From NCBI RefSeq assembly GCF_003585765.1, contig NZ_CP021235.1, forward strand, positions 62,001 to 126,000: a stretch of 64,000 bases of DNA, in the 5' to 3' direction. This document shows, in pieces, positions 42,947 to 51,940 of this stretch. This DNA is from Pontibacter actiniarum. GTDB taxonomy: Bacteria; Bacteroidota; Bacteroidia; Cytophagales; Hymenobacteraceae. Position 1 is the first letter of the stretch; each line of letters starts with the position of its first letter. The notes beneath the pieces are model-generated. The model made no database searches and was not told the origin of the DNA. It saw nothing but the letters and a program-made list of their open reading frames with translations. The position numbers were made by a program, and so were the translations under genes.

Positions 42947-44122
42947 CTAGGCACTTACCCTGGCAGGCGCTGCCACCCTGGGGTGCTTTTTCTGTTTCCC
43001 TCTTTTCCCATACCAAATCAGAAAACCGGTTACGGGTAAGGAGCTGCACACAAGGCTGGCGAGGAAAGCGAGTATCTTGCCCGGCATACCCAGTATGGCA
43101 CCCACATGGATGTCATAGTTCATGTAGAGTAGCTTTTCTCCGGCATTTCTGTCTTCGTGGTGCTGCGCGGTAAGCGGTTTCCCTGTGGCTCTTTCATACA
43201 GCAGGTTATGGCTTTCGTAATATACATCGTCCTGCACCTTTACATAAGCCAGCACCAGCGAGTCCTGGGCTGCGCCAAACAATCCTATCGTTGCGGCTTC
43301 GGGGTATAAGCTGCGCGATGATGTAAAGACTTCGTCCAGTGGGGTAGAAGCAGTTTGTACAACAGGCGCTTCTAATTTTACGGGAGGTGTTTCGGCTGTC
43401 TCACCGCCGCTTGCCATAAAGTATACCAGAGCCAGCACCCACCGGAAAGCCATCACCAGGCCTGTCAGTGCTACTATGGCACTGATCATGCTGATGTAAA
43501 AGCCGGGGACGTTGTGCAGGTCGTAGTTCAGGCGCTTAAACTTTGCCCCCCATTTAACGGTGAAGCGCTGCTTAAACGCTTTTTTGCTCTTGCTGCCCGG
43601 CCACCACAGTACCAAGCCGCTGATCAGCATCACCAGGAAGATAAGTGTGCTCACACCCACAATAGGCTGGCCGACTTCGGTGCTGAGCCACAGGCTCCAG
43701 TGCAGGTACTTTACCAGCTCAAAAAACTCATACTTGCTGTCCATCACGCCTGCCACCTCTCCTGTGTAAGGGTTCAGGTAAGCAGTTTGGAAGTATACAT
43801 GCTGGCCAAAGTAAGTCAGCGCCTCGTGGTCTTCTTTTAATGCCTCAAAGCTCCATGTTTTGACGGGATCTTTATGGGTGATGGCAGCCGTGATGGGGTA
43901 CTCGGGGCCCAGTGCTTCCTGCGCTTTTTCGTACAGCACACTCATGGGGAGTGCCTGCTGTTGCGGCTGCGCTACGTACAGCACATCCTGGTGCACGGCA
44001 TCAAAAATCTCCTCCTGAAAAGCATAAAGGCAGCCGGTTATACTTACAATAAACACCACAAGTCCGGAGCCAAGCCCGAGCCAGCGATGCAGGGTAAGTA
44101 TAGTTTTGCGTGTATTAGCCAT
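42947..44122 (-). CDS. PepSY-associated membrane protein (siderophore reduction/uptake)
   Basis: A 391-residue inner-membrane protein with four hydrophobic helices and a large periplasmic loop after the first. The conserved histidines of the PepSY_TM family are present: HRWLG near the start, HWSLW, YDLHN and YDIHVG near the last helix. Relatives such as PiuB and FoxB/FhuF-type reductases help remove iron from siderophores or carry electrons across the inner membrane. It is the last gene of the operon receptor-PepSY-PepSY that starts at 47738, and lies 31 bases after the previous gene. Confidence 0.9.
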   Translation of the reverse strand: MANTRKTILTLHRWLGLGSGLVVFIVSITGCLYAFQEEIFDAVHQDVLYVAQPQQQALPMSVLYEKAQEALGPEYPITAAITHKDPVKTWSFEALKEDHEALTYFGQHVYFQTAYLNPYTGEVAGVMDSKYEFFELVKYLHWSLWLSTEVGQPIVGVSTLIFLVMLISGLVLWWPGSKSKKAFKQRFTVKWGAKFKRLNYDLHNVPGFYISMISAIVALTGLVMAFRWVLALVYFMASGGETAETPPVKLEAPVVQTASTPLDEVFTSSRSLYPEAATIGLFGAAQDSLVLAYVKVQDDVYYESHNLLYERATGKPLTAQHHEDRNAGEKLLYMNYDIHVGAILGMPGKILAFLASLVCSSLPVTGFLIWYGKRGKQKKHPRVAAPARVSA

Positions 44123-44153
44123 ATAACTCGTTCTTTCTTAGCTGCTTTGCCTG

Positions 44154-45341
44154 CTAGGCCTTTACTGCGCGTGGCCTTTGTAAGCGCCTTGCCTGCTGCT
44201 GCGGTTCTGGCTTTGCTACTTTGCGGGCGGCCTTTTTTCTGCGGCCCCACCAGATGAGGGTACCGGTTACCGGCATACTTGCTGCCAACAGGCTGGCAAA
44301 AAAAGCGATGATCTTCCCGACAATGCCGCCAATGGCCCCTACGTGTATATCATAGTTCATCCTCCTGATTTTGTCGGCAACCGAGGCATCAGCCAGCTTG
44401 CCGTACATGTGGGTTACCGGAAGCTCCTGCAGCGTGTGCTGATCAAAGTAGCGGTAGTCTATCTTCCAGTAAGTGTCGGTGTCAGGGTTGGAGGCAATTT
44501 CTATACTTGTCTTTTTGTTTTCCGGGATGTGCACCTCCAGGCTACCTGTAAAGGCAGGGTTCTCTTTCCTGACTTTGTCCCAAAGCAGGTCGATGGCCGG
44601 GGTGCTAGCGAGAGGGGAGGCTTTGGTGGTGTCAGAGAGCGTTTCGTAATACTCGTTGATGGGCTTGCCTCCTGAGGTTGCCCAGTAAACTGATTTAGAT
44701 ACCCACTGAAAGCCCCACACCAAACCCGTAATCGCAATGAATATCACGACCCAACTCATGTAAAAGCCCAGCACATTGTGCAGGTCGTAGTTCTTGCGCC
44801 GCCACTTGGCGCTCCACTTTATGGAGAACCGCTGCTTGGCGGCAGACTTGTTTTTAGGCCACCAAAGTATGATGCCTGTTATCAATAGCACAACGAAAAT
44901 AAGAGTGGCACTGGCAAGTATAGGCTGCCCGATGTTAGGCGGCAGCCAGAGGTAATAGTGGCCCTCTATGATGATCCTGAAAAAGTCGTGCGCCATGTTC
45001 TTCACCTTTAGCACATCGCCGGTGTAAGGGTTCAGGTAAACGGTGTAGTAGTACTCCGGTTCAAAGTCATAGTATACCACCAGAGCAGCCTTGCCTTTCT
45101 GGTAGGAAACGCTGTGTGTTTTCTTGCCCGGCAGTTGGCTATCGGCAATAGCCCGGAGCTCCGAAGGCGGAAGCAGTGCTTTGCCTGGCTGGTGCTCCAC
45201 AAAACGGTACTCCTGCGTGGCATCTTCTATCTCCCGCTGGAAAGAAAGTATACAGCCTGTGATACCCAGAAAAAGCACCAATAGCCCGGATGCAAATCCG
45301 AGCCAAAGGTGTACTTTACCAATCAACTTTTTTATACTCAT
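44154..45341 (-). CDS. PepSY-associated membrane protein
   Basis: A 395-residue paralogue of the next gene in the operon, with the same layout: KVHLWLGFASGL in the first helix, a long periplasmic region, HYYLWLP, YDLHNVLGFYMSW and YDIHVGAIGG. It is distinct in sequence, so the two could form a heterodimer. It starts 3 bases after the stop of the TonB-dependent receptor gene, so it belongs to that transcript. A role in ferri-siderophore reduction is inferred from family and operon. Confidence 0.9.
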   Translation of the reverse strand: MSIKKLIGKVHLWLGFASGLLVLFLGITGCILSFQREIEDATQEYRFVEHQPGKALLPPSELRAIADSQLPGKKTHSVSYQKGKAALVVYYDFEPEYYYTVYLNPYTGDVLKVKNMAHDFFRIIIEGHYYLWLPPNIGQPILASATLIFVVLLITGIILWWPKNKSAAKQRFSIKWSAKWRRKNYDLHNVLGFYMSWVVIFIAITGLVWGFQWVSKSVYWATSGGKPINEYYETLSDTTKASPLASTPAIDLLWDKVRKENPAFTGSLEVHIPENKKTSIEIASNPDTDTYWKIDYRYFDQHTLQELPVTHMYGKLADASVADKIRRMNYDIHVGAIGGIVGKIIAFFASLLAASMPVTGTLIWWGRRKKAARKVAKPEPQQQARRLQRPRAVKA

Positions 45342-45344
45342 ATC

Positions 45345-47738
45345 TTAGAACCTGTATCCGATGGTAACACGGTAGCTGCGAGGGGCCTCTGTTTGCCAGT
45401 AGTAGCCGTCGTTGGTGCCGTCATAGTTAAAGTCGTAAGGGGCGCCGCTGTACAGGTAATCATCCAGCAGGTTGTTCACGTTCAGGGCCAGGCGCACGTT
45501 TTTGATTTGATAGGAAAGGCCGCCGTCGAGTCTGAAGTAGTCAGGCAGTTCGCTGCCGCCATCGCCGCTGGCAAACCAAGGGTAGCGGTTAACCTGCCAC
45601 TGGTAACCTAGCGATACGCCCAGCCCTTTTAGCGGGCTTACTGGTAGTTTGTAAGACAGCCACGCGTTGGTGATGTGCTCGGCAAAACCCGGTACTTTAT
45701 CGCCCGGCTTAAACTCAGTGGACTCTTCTGTTGCCTCGGAGTTGGTGTAGGCGTAGTTAAAGGTCAGGTTCAGGCCGGGAACAATCTCACCGCGCACGTC
45801 CAACTCTGCTCCCTTGGTCTGCGATTCGCCCATCTGCAGCGAGTAAGTGCCTGTCGGGTCAGTTGGGTCGCCTATCAGCTGGTTCTTTTTGGTGATCTGG
45901 TACACCGATAGCGTCGAGTTCCAGCGGCCGTTAAACCAATCCTTCTTCACGCCAACCTCCAGGTTGTTACCTGTAATGGGATCTACCTGATCTCCGCTGG
46001 CCAATAAGCCTGTTTGAGGTATAAAAGCCTGATCGAAGAGCGCATACACAGACAGGCTCTTGCTGATTGAGCCGCTGATGCCCACGCGTGGCGTAAACTT
46101 CTCGTTTTTGATGATGGTGGTGTACTGGTTTGTTTCCGCTTTGGTGTAGCGTCCGGCCAGGGTCAGGCGCAGTTTATCATCAAAGAACCCAAGCTCATCC
46201 TGCAGGTAAAGCGCGCCATACTTCTGGCCAAGTGTACTTACAGTAGGTCTGTCTTCCAGTGCCACAGAGTGGTCCAGGGTTGGGATGGCAATATTGCCGT
46301 AAACCGGATTATATACATTAAACGGTGCTTCAGGGTCCAGCACAAAGTATTGGCTCCAGTCGGCCAGGTACTCCTTGTCGCCCAGGTCCAGGCCGCCTAA
46401 TATTTTATGGGAAACGGTACCTGTTTCAAACTCACCGTTTACAAACAGCTGCCCAAACTTGCTTTTGTTCTGAGCATCCCAACCAGACAGGGTACGCTTC
46501 ATGTTTCCGGATGCGTCTACGCCGGCTGCCCAAAGCGAGCTGCCTTCCTGGTTGTAGTAGAAGTAGGCGGTTTGTGCGGTCAGCTTCCAGTTGTCGTTCA
46601 GTTTGTGCTCAAAGATGAGGTAGGCGTTGTGGTCCTTCATGTCCGAAGGCTCCAGGTTCGGGTCGGCGATGGTGAAGCTGCGCGGCAGGTCCTCAAAGCC
46701 ATTGGCCGAGAAAACATAAGCCGAACCAATGGCCGACATGCGGGAGAACTGGTACGTGTACTCCGCCGTGAGAGAGGTCTTGTCGCTGAATCTATACTTG
46801 AGCACGGGTGCAACAGCATAGCGGTCGTTCGATTCATAGTCTCGCCACGACTCGTTGGTCTGGCCCATCAGGTTAAGGCGGTACAGCAGTTTGCCGTCTT
46901 TGGTTAGCTTGCCGTCCAGGTCGGCAGCGGCGCGGAATGTTTCGTAGCTGCCAAAAGATAGGCTCACCTCCTGCTTCGGAGTGCCCGTCGGCTTTTTGGT
47001 AACGATGTTGTAGAAACCGGCGGGGTCTCCGTTAGCCAGCATAAACCCGGCAGGGCCTTTCACAAACTCAATGCGCTCCACAAAAGACATGTCTTCAGAC
47101 AGCGGCCCCCAGTTTGACTCCACGTTCATGCCGTTGCGGAAAGGCGCTACCCTGGCACCGCGCATGTTCATACGGGTATAGTTGCCCCAGTGCTCCTGCA
47201 TCGTCACGCCGCTCACGTTGCGGGTTACGCCCTCTAATAAGGTAAACACCTGCTGGTCTTTGAGTACATCGTTGGTGATGATCTGTATGTTCTGCGGGGT
47301 TTCCAGCAGCGGCGTTTGCAGGCGCAGCGATTCAGACGGGAGCGAGGCTTTATACTTGTCGCGCTGGCTGGTGATGATTACCTCCTGCAGTTTGGAGGCA
47401 CTCTCAACCAAAGTAAAGTTTGCCGTGCTTGTCTTCCCGTTATCTACCTGCACGTACTGTTCCTGCGGCTCCAGGCCCAGCATCTGCACGCGTAAAGTAT
47501 AATTACCCGGCTTCACCCTGTTAATGGTGTAGTTGCCCTGGGCATCGGTGGTGGTGCCGATTACAGTCCCCTCTAAACCTATCGAAACGCCTATGGCCGG
47601 CTGGCTGTCCGTGGTGGTGATGTGCCCTTTGATGGTGCCGCTCTGCGCAAGCGCTGCGATACTGGACACAAGTACAAAGAGGAGTGACAGTGCCAAAGGC
47701 AGAGCTCCCCGAAAAGCTAGTATAGACGTTCGCTTCAT
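45345..47738 (-). CDS. TonB-dependent ferric siderophore receptor
   Basis: A 797-residue outer-membrane receptor. Signal peptide about 1-33 (ending AALAQ), then a CarboxypepD_reg-like domain (about 36-115), a plug (RNVSGVTMQEHWGNYTRMNMRG through FVKGPAGFMLANGDPAGF), and a 22-strand barrel that ends SYRVTIGYRF with the terminal Phe. The plug wording VKGPAGFMLANGDPAG is like that of FhuA-type receptors for hydroxamate siderophores. The start at 47738 follows directly after the Fur box at 47754. First gene of an operon with two PepSY proteins. The siderophore is not known. Confidence 0.95.
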   Translation of the reverse strand: MKRTSILAFRGALPLALSLLFVLVSSIAALAQSGTIKGHITTTDSQPAIGVSIGLEGTVIGTTTDAQGNYTINRVKPGNYTLRVQMLGLEPQEQYVQVDNGKTSTANFTLVESASKLQEVIITSQRDKYKASLPSESLRLQTPLLETPQNIQIITNDVLKDQQVFTLLEGVTRNVSGVTMQEHWGNYTRMNMRGARVAPFRNGMNVESNWGPLSEDMSFVERIEFVKGPAGFMLANGDPAGFYNIVTKKPTGTPKQEVSLSFGSYETFRAAADLDGKLTKDGKLLYRLNLMGQTNESWRDYESNDRYAVAPVLKYRFSDKTSLTAEYTYQFSRMSAIGSAYVFSANGFEDLPRSFTIADPNLEPSDMKDHNAYLIFEHKLNDNWKLTAQTAYFYYNQEGSSLWAAGVDASGNMKRTLSGWDAQNKSKFGQLFVNGEFETGTVSHKILGGLDLGDKEYLADWSQYFVLDPEAPFNVYNPVYGNIAIPTLDHSVALEDRPTVSTLGQKYGALYLQDELGFFDDKLRLTLAGRYTKAETNQYTTIIKNEKFTPRVGISGSISKSLSVYALFDQAFIPQTGLLASGDQVDPITGNNLEVGVKKDWFNGRWNSTLSVYQITKKNQLIGDPTDPTGTYSLQMGESQTKGAELDVRGEIVPGLNLTFNYAYTNSEATEESTEFKPGDKVPGFAEHITNAWLSYKLPVSPLKGLGVSLGYQWQVNRYPWFASGDGGSELPDYFRLDGGLSYQIKNVRLALNVNNLLDDYLYSGAPYDFNYDGTNDGYYWQTEAPRSYRVTIGYRF

Positions 47739-47753
47739 ACGATGCTTATTATT

Positions 47754-47766
47754 TAGAATGATTCTA
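47754..47766. promoter_or_regulatory. Fur-type box 1 of the first siderophore operon
   Basis: TAGAAT-G-ATTCTA is a perfect 6-1-6 inverted repeat between the -7 box and the start codon. It has the same 11-base core (AGAATGATTCT) as the perR operator at 27177. Confidence 0.75.
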
Positions 47767-47773
47767 TTTTGAG

Positions 47774-47805
47774 CAAAAGTAGAGGGCGAGAACATCGGAA
47801 ACAAA
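47774..47805 (-). promoter_or_regulatory. Full promoter of the first siderophore operon
   Basis: On the minus strand TTTG (47802-47805), a 20-base spacer and TACTTTTG (47774-47781), exactly the Bacteroidota consensus. The predicted start lies next to Fur box 1. Confidence 0.75.
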
Positions 47806-47812
47806 GCTTGTT

Positions 47813-47825
47813 TAGACATATTCTA
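47813..47825. promoter_or_regulatory. Possible Fur-type box 2
   Basis: TAGACATATTCTA differs by one base from the box at 51479 and lies just upstream of the -33 element. Flanking bases extend the symmetry (GTTTAGA and TCTAAAC around CATAT). Two boxes around one promoter would suit cooperative repression. Confidence 0.5.
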
Positions 47826-47855
47826 AACAGGAAGGCGCTTAGAAAGCAAATTGGT

Positions 47856-47910
47856 TAGTAGTAGCTATAGCTGCCTCACTAGTACTAGTGAGGGGGTTTA
47901 GCTGCTACTA
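47856..47910. repeat. Nested inverted repeat upstream of the siderophore operon
   Basis: A perfect 20-base palindrome (CCTCACTAGT and its complement, 47874-47893) sits inside a second pair of arms, TAGTAGTAGCT (47856-47866) and AGCTGCTACTA (47900-47910), which pair with one G-T type mismatch. It is about 50 bases upstream of the promoter and may bind a second regulator. Confidence 0.5.
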
Positions 47911-47968
47911 GGGATGCACTTGAGAAAGAGGGAGACGCTGTAAAGACGGATGTACTCTGCCCTAAAAT

Positions 47969-48004
47969 GCACACAGCCTGTCACGGGGGGGACAGGCTGT
48001 GTGC
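47969..48004 (-). terminator. Hairpin terminator of the second siderophore operon
   Basis: 14-base perfect arms (GCACACAGCCTGTC and its complement) around an 8-base loop, 21 bases beyond the stop at 48026; the minus strand continues ATTTTAGG, a weak U-tract. Confidence 0.65.
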
Positions 48005-48025
48005 AAAGGTATACTGCTGCTTAAG

Positions 48026-49120
48026 CTAAGCGGCCCGGGTCAGCTTGGGCCGCCTGCGCTCTGGCTTCGGCTGTTGCCGGTAGTACCAGATCACAAACCC
48101 GGAAACCGAAAGTAGGCCAGGCATCAGCCCAAAGAAGCTATAAAGGATTTTGACAGCCAGGCCGGCATAGTCACCGAAATGGATCGGGTGCAGCACAGTC
48201 AGGAAGCGGTCGAGCCAGGGCTGGTCGCGGAGAAAGTAAGCATCTTCCAGCTCGCCCGTTTGGTAGTTTACCTGCACTTTGCTGTAGAGCTTGCCATAGT
48301 AGGAAGGGTCGCTGTGCAGGTGGCCCAGCAGCTGTAGCTTTCCATCTGCACTGGTTGGGAAGCGCACATAGGTAATAACAAAGTCAGGGTAAGCTGCTCT
48401 TGCCTCTGCCACGGCCGCATCCACGGAGGCAGTAACCTGCGGTACGGCTATTTCCTTGTTGCCTCCTTTCAAGGCGCTGTTGACTACCGTAATGGCCAGC
48501 GAGAGGCCGGTAACGCATATCAGCAGGTTAAACGCCAGGGCCCAGACCCCTATCACCCGGTGTAAGCCGGAGTAAAGGCTTCGGCGGCTTTTAAAAGATA
48601 CTTTCTGCCGGAAGGTGAGCACTTTTACAATGGACTTTCTGTAAAGTATAAACCCTGTCACAGTGAGCAGGAGCAGCGCAACACCTACCAAAAGCACCGC
48701 TATTTTGCCGGGGGTGCCGGAAAGCAGGTTGTAGTGCAGGTTCAGGAGCACATACGTCAGGCGGTTGTGTGCCTGCGGCACGGTAGCTACTTCCTGCCCC
48801 GTTTCCGGGTGCACAAATACCCACTTCCGGAACTGCCCTTGGCGCAGCTCGTACAGCAGCGCCTGATCCGGGGAGGTGGGGAGGGAGGGAATACGCACGT
48901 CCCAGCCCGGGTTTTGCGCGCGTACCCACTGAAAGGATTTGTCAATGTGCAGGACCTGGGTGGGTGCCTCCAGCCTTGCCTCCCGGGTATACACGGCCTC
49001 ATCTATACTGTCGTCAAAAACGAGGATAGAGCCGGAAACGCTGATAGCCAGGATGAACATCCCAGCTATCAGCCCACACCAGTGGTGTATGGAAAAAGTA
49101 CGTTTAATGCGTTTCTTCAA
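48026..49120 (-). CDS. PepSY-associated membrane protein (second siderophore operon)
   Basis: A 364-residue inner-membrane protein of the PepSY_TM family with the four-helix layout and conserved histidines (SIHHWCGLIAGMF at the start, LHYNLL, LHRVIGVW, LHPIHFGDYAG). The frame is open to 49225, inside the receptor gene, but no ATG is available near the first helix. I take the TTG at 49120 as start (KKRIKRTFSIHHW follows), which leaves a 4-base gap to the receptor stop at 49125. Cotranscribed with that receptor; probable role in handling the siderophore or its iron. Confidence 0.85.
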   Translation of the reverse strand: MKKRIKRTFSIHHWCGLIAGMFILAISVSGSILVFDDSIDEAVYTREARLEAPTQVLHIDKSFQWVRAQNPGWDVRIPSLPTSPDQALLYELRQGQFRKWVFVHPETGQEVATVPQAHNRLTYVLLNLHYNLLSGTPGKIAVLLVGVALLLLTVTGFILYRKSIVKVLTFRQKVSFKSRRSLYSGLHRVIGVWALAFNLLICVTGLSLAITVVNSALKGGNKEIAVPQVTASVDAAVAEARAAYPDFVITYVRFPTSADGKLQLLGHLHSDPSYYGKLYSKVQVNYQTGELEDAYFLRDQPWLDRFLTVLHPIHFGDYAGLAVKILYSFFGLMPGLLSVSGFVIWYYRQQPKPERRRPKLTRAA

Positions 49121-49124
49121 AATA

Positions 49125-51461
49125 TTACCAGTTATAGGACGCCCCCACCTGGAACCTGGCACCGCTGGCGCGGGTAAAGTTGTCGTCGCGACCGTACCAG
49201 TAGGCCTGTGGCAGGTAATAGGCATTGTTCAGCAGGTTCTCGATGCCCAGGTTCAGGCTCAGTTTAGTTGTTGCCTGGTAAGAGGCTGCCAGATTGAAAA
49301 TATCAAAGGCTTTTACAGGTCCTTCGCCGGAACTGTAGCCGCCTTTGGCGTTGCGCTCAAAGCGGTCGCGGTCGCCGGAGTAAATCCACTGCAGGTTCAG
49401 GTTCAGCTTCTCCACAGGTTTTACGTTCAGGTAAGATGTGATCTTGAGAGGTGGAATGCGCAGGCCAGTCAGGTACTTGTCTTCCGCGTCAGAGCACTCG
49501 CTGTTGTTGTTTATGTCGGCCTTGCCTTCGCTGTAGGCGGCGTTGGCACCAAAGGTGATCTTATCTGACACGAACACATCAACCAGAGCCTCTACGCCTT
49601 CTACCCGCTCAGGTGCGCGCTCAATCTCATACACGCCGTCAGCGTTCGCCTTCAGGTTTGCTCCCAGCTTGGAAGTGCTGATAAAGTAGGCACCGCTAAA
49701 AGACACAATGCCCAGCCTGCTGTGGAAGCCTGCCTCGTAGTTGTTGACGATAACTGGCTCCAGGTCCATTTGGGAGATAAAGTTCTCTTTAGCGCTACGC
49801 ACATAGCGGCCTACGTCAATCATGGAGAAACCCTGCGAATAGCTTACAAACGGCTTGATCGCCTCAATGCCTACGTAGCGGAAGCCTACGTTAAACGTGT
49901 GGGCATCAAACTTCAGGGTTCCACCCTGCACCGACTCACCGCCTGCCCCGCTTGCCAGCACCAATTGCTGGAAATCATCCACACCAACTTTCACGTTATC
50001 GTAACGGTAGCCTGCCTTGAAGATAAAGTCCTGGTTCAGGTTTAGGTTCAGCTGTGCGTAAGGCGCCACGTTTTTCAGGTCCATCTCCGGAACCCATGTG
50101 CGGCCGTCTACCAGTGGCTGCGATGTCACATCGTTCAGGTAGTCTACGCCATAGGTAAGGCTGCCTTTGGCCATGCCGAGTGCAAAGGGAGTGTTCAGGT
50201 TCAGGCGCACACCTTTTTTATTTGATTTGATGGTAGACTGTCCGCCGTTCTCAAAGTAGGACGTCCAGCCGTACACGGTGTAGAAGCTCTGCAGGTAGGT
50301 GCTCAGCTCCAGGCTTGAGTTAATGAACAGGTCTTTGCCGATGTAGCGCACCTGGGCATTGTGGTTGTAGCGCGTTCCCTCGTCTTTGCCTTTGTGCTCG
50401 CCTTTCACGCCTATGGTCGGTGCTTCGCCATACTTGCCGAGCTGCTCCACGTAGTCTGAGTTCTGCCCGCTGCCGAAGTAGTTGTACATGGCTTCCACGC
50501 GGTGCTTCTCATTAAAGTTGTAGCCAAGCTTGCCGAAGCCATTGTACATTTTGGTTTCACCCAGGCCGTATACCGGCGAAATCACATCGCCCTCCCCATC
50601 CTTAAAAACACCCGTTTTCTCATACGTGCCGCTGGCTACATAATCCAGGCCGCCGGCCTTGCCCGAGAACTGCTGCGAAATGCGGCCGCCCAAGGTATTG
50701 TCGCTGTTGAAGAGCATGCCTGTACCGGCAACAGAAGTGTAGGCGCTGAACGGCTTGTTGGCGTCAGCCCGTTTAGTAATGTAGTTAATCAGGCCGCCGT
50801 CGGCACCGTTGCCATAAACGGCGGTAGCTCCTTTAACGATCTCCACGCGCTCAATGGCGGCAGGGTCTATGGTGCGCACGTCGCGGCTGCCGTTGCGCAG
50901 CGGGGTGGATTGCGGGATGCCGTCTATCATAACCAACACGTTACGGCCGCGCAGGGTCTGGCCTACGTTGCTGGTGGTGTTGCTGTTGATGGCCAGGCCC
51001 GGAACGGTCTGCGCCAGTATGTTAGAGATGTTGGTGGATATTTGCGACTGCACCTGTAAGGCACGGGAGTTCAGTACATAGACAGAGGCCGGTGTTTCGT
51101 CGAGCGCCTCCACGGTGCGGCCGGCAGACACAATTACCTCCTGCAGTGCCTGCTGTGTCTGTTTGATGCTCAGGTCGAAGTTAGCGTTGCTGTTGGTGAG
51201 GTCCACCTGTTGCCTGATAGAGCCATAGCCCACGCCGCCCACACGTAGCGTATAGGTGCCGGGCTGAATGCCTTTTAACTCAAAGTAACCATTGTCATTT
51301 GTGTTAGCGCCGATGGTGGTGCCTTCCAACGCCACTGTCAGCATAGGAACAGGCTGGCCGGCGGCATCATGCACGGTGCCCGTTACCGTTCTTAGGTCTT
51401 GCGCCTGGGTGGCTAAGGCACAAAACAGTAGTAGTGCGAACAGGAGTAGTGTTCTTTGCAT
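49125..51461 (-). CDS. TonB-dependent receptor, siderophore type
   Basis: A 778-residue outer-membrane receptor. Signal peptide about 1-20 (ATQAQ), a CarboxypepD_reg-like domain (about 23-105), a plug with QTLRGRNVLVMIDGIPQSTPLRNG and IERVEIVKGATAVYGNGADGGLINYITKR, and a barrel ending GARFQVGASYNW with an aromatic terminal residue. The plug wording is that of ferri-siderophore receptors (IutA/FcuA type) rather than of SusC proteins. Together with the PepSY gene behind it and the Fur-type box in front it forms a second iron uptake operon. The siderophore is not known. Confidence 0.94.
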   Translation of the reverse strand: MQRTLLLFALLLFCALATQAQDLRTVTGTVHDAAGQPVPMLTVALEGTTIGANTNDNGYFELKGIQPGTYTLRVGGVGYGSIRQQVDLTNSNANFDLSIKQTQQALQEVIVSAGRTVEALDETPASVYVLNSRALQVQSQISTNISNILAQTVPGLAINSNTTSNVGQTLRGRNVLVMIDGIPQSTPLRNGSRDVRTIDPAAIERVEIVKGATAVYGNGADGGLINYITKRADANKPFSAYTSVAGTGMLFNSDNTLGGRISQQFSGKAGGLDYVASGTYEKTGVFKDGEGDVISPVYGLGETKMYNGFGKLGYNFNEKHRVEAMYNYFGSGQNSDYVEQLGKYGEAPTIGVKGEHKGKDEGTRYNHNAQVRYIGKDLFINSSLELSTYLQSFYTVYGWTSYFENGGQSTIKSNKKGVRLNLNTPFALGMAKGSLTYGVDYLNDVTSQPLVDGRTWVPEMDLKNVAPYAQLNLNLNQDFIFKAGYRYDNVKVGVDDFQQLVLASGAGGESVQGGTLKFDAHTFNVGFRYVGIEAIKPFVSYSQGFSMIDVGRYVRSAKENFISQMDLEPVIVNNYEAGFHSRLGIVSFSGAYFISTSKLGANLKANADGVYEIERAPERVEGVEALVDVFVSDKITFGANAAYSEGKADINNNSECSDAEDKYLTGLRIPPLKITSYLNVKPVEKLNLNLQWIYSGDRDRFERNAKGGYSSGEGPVKAFDIFNLAASYQATTKLSLNLGIENLLNNAYYLPQAYWYGRDDNFTRASGARFQVGASYNW

Positions 51462-51478
51462 GCGAGTTTATTTTTATT

Positions 51479-51491
51479 TAGACTTATTCTA
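51479..51491. promoter_or_regulatory. Fur-type box of the second siderophore operon
   Basis: TAGACTTATTCTA is a 6-1-6 inverted repeat with one mismatch, 18 bases upstream of the receptor start. It is one base different from the second box at 47813. Confidence 0.6.
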
Positions 51492-51499
51492 TGTAAGTG

Positions 51500-51530
51500 C
51501 AAAAGTATAGCCTGATGCTTTAGCCTCCAA
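51500..51530 (-). promoter_or_regulatory. Full promoter of the second siderophore operon
   Basis: On the minus strand TTG (51528-51530), a 20-base spacer and TACTTTTG (51500-51507). The -7 box is identical to that of the first siderophore operon, and the box-to-operator distance (8 bases) is almost the same (7 bases there). Confidence 0.7.
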
Positions 51531-51940
51531 TAGCTGTTTAAACATATAAAAAGGAAATAGGGTGGCTGCAAGGTATAAGCTAGCTAAAGGAGCCGGGTGC
51601 AGCGGCTGTTGCTAGTGCTGGGTTCAGGAGGGGAGGAGTAGATGCCGTAAGGCAAGTGGCATATATTTATATGCTTGTATGTAAGTTGATTGCCGACGAC
51701 CCTGGCAGTCTTTTCCTTCGCCATCTGTTGTTCCTGTTGCTGCTCTTGCCCTCCAAACTTGCCCTGCGAGCGGTAGCTCCTGCTTTTCTACGGCTTGCTG
51801 CGGCTTTGTGCAGACGCACGGCGTGCGGCAGGAACAGGGCTTTTGCTTAAGCTAGCCTTTAATGGCTTCTGCTTGCCTTTTAAACCTATTGATTATTAAA
51901 GCGTTACAATATTATCTGAAACCTAATAAAGCGCTGAACT

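Larger units (their letters stand above)
51462..51940. other. 479-base gap with the promoter of the second siderophore operon
   Basis: The left 70 bases hold the Fur-type box and the promoter of the receptor (minus strand). The remainder is A+T-rich in its last 100 bases and should contain the promoter of the membrane protein gene at 51941, though no exact -7 box was found. No gene is supported. Confidence 0.5.
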
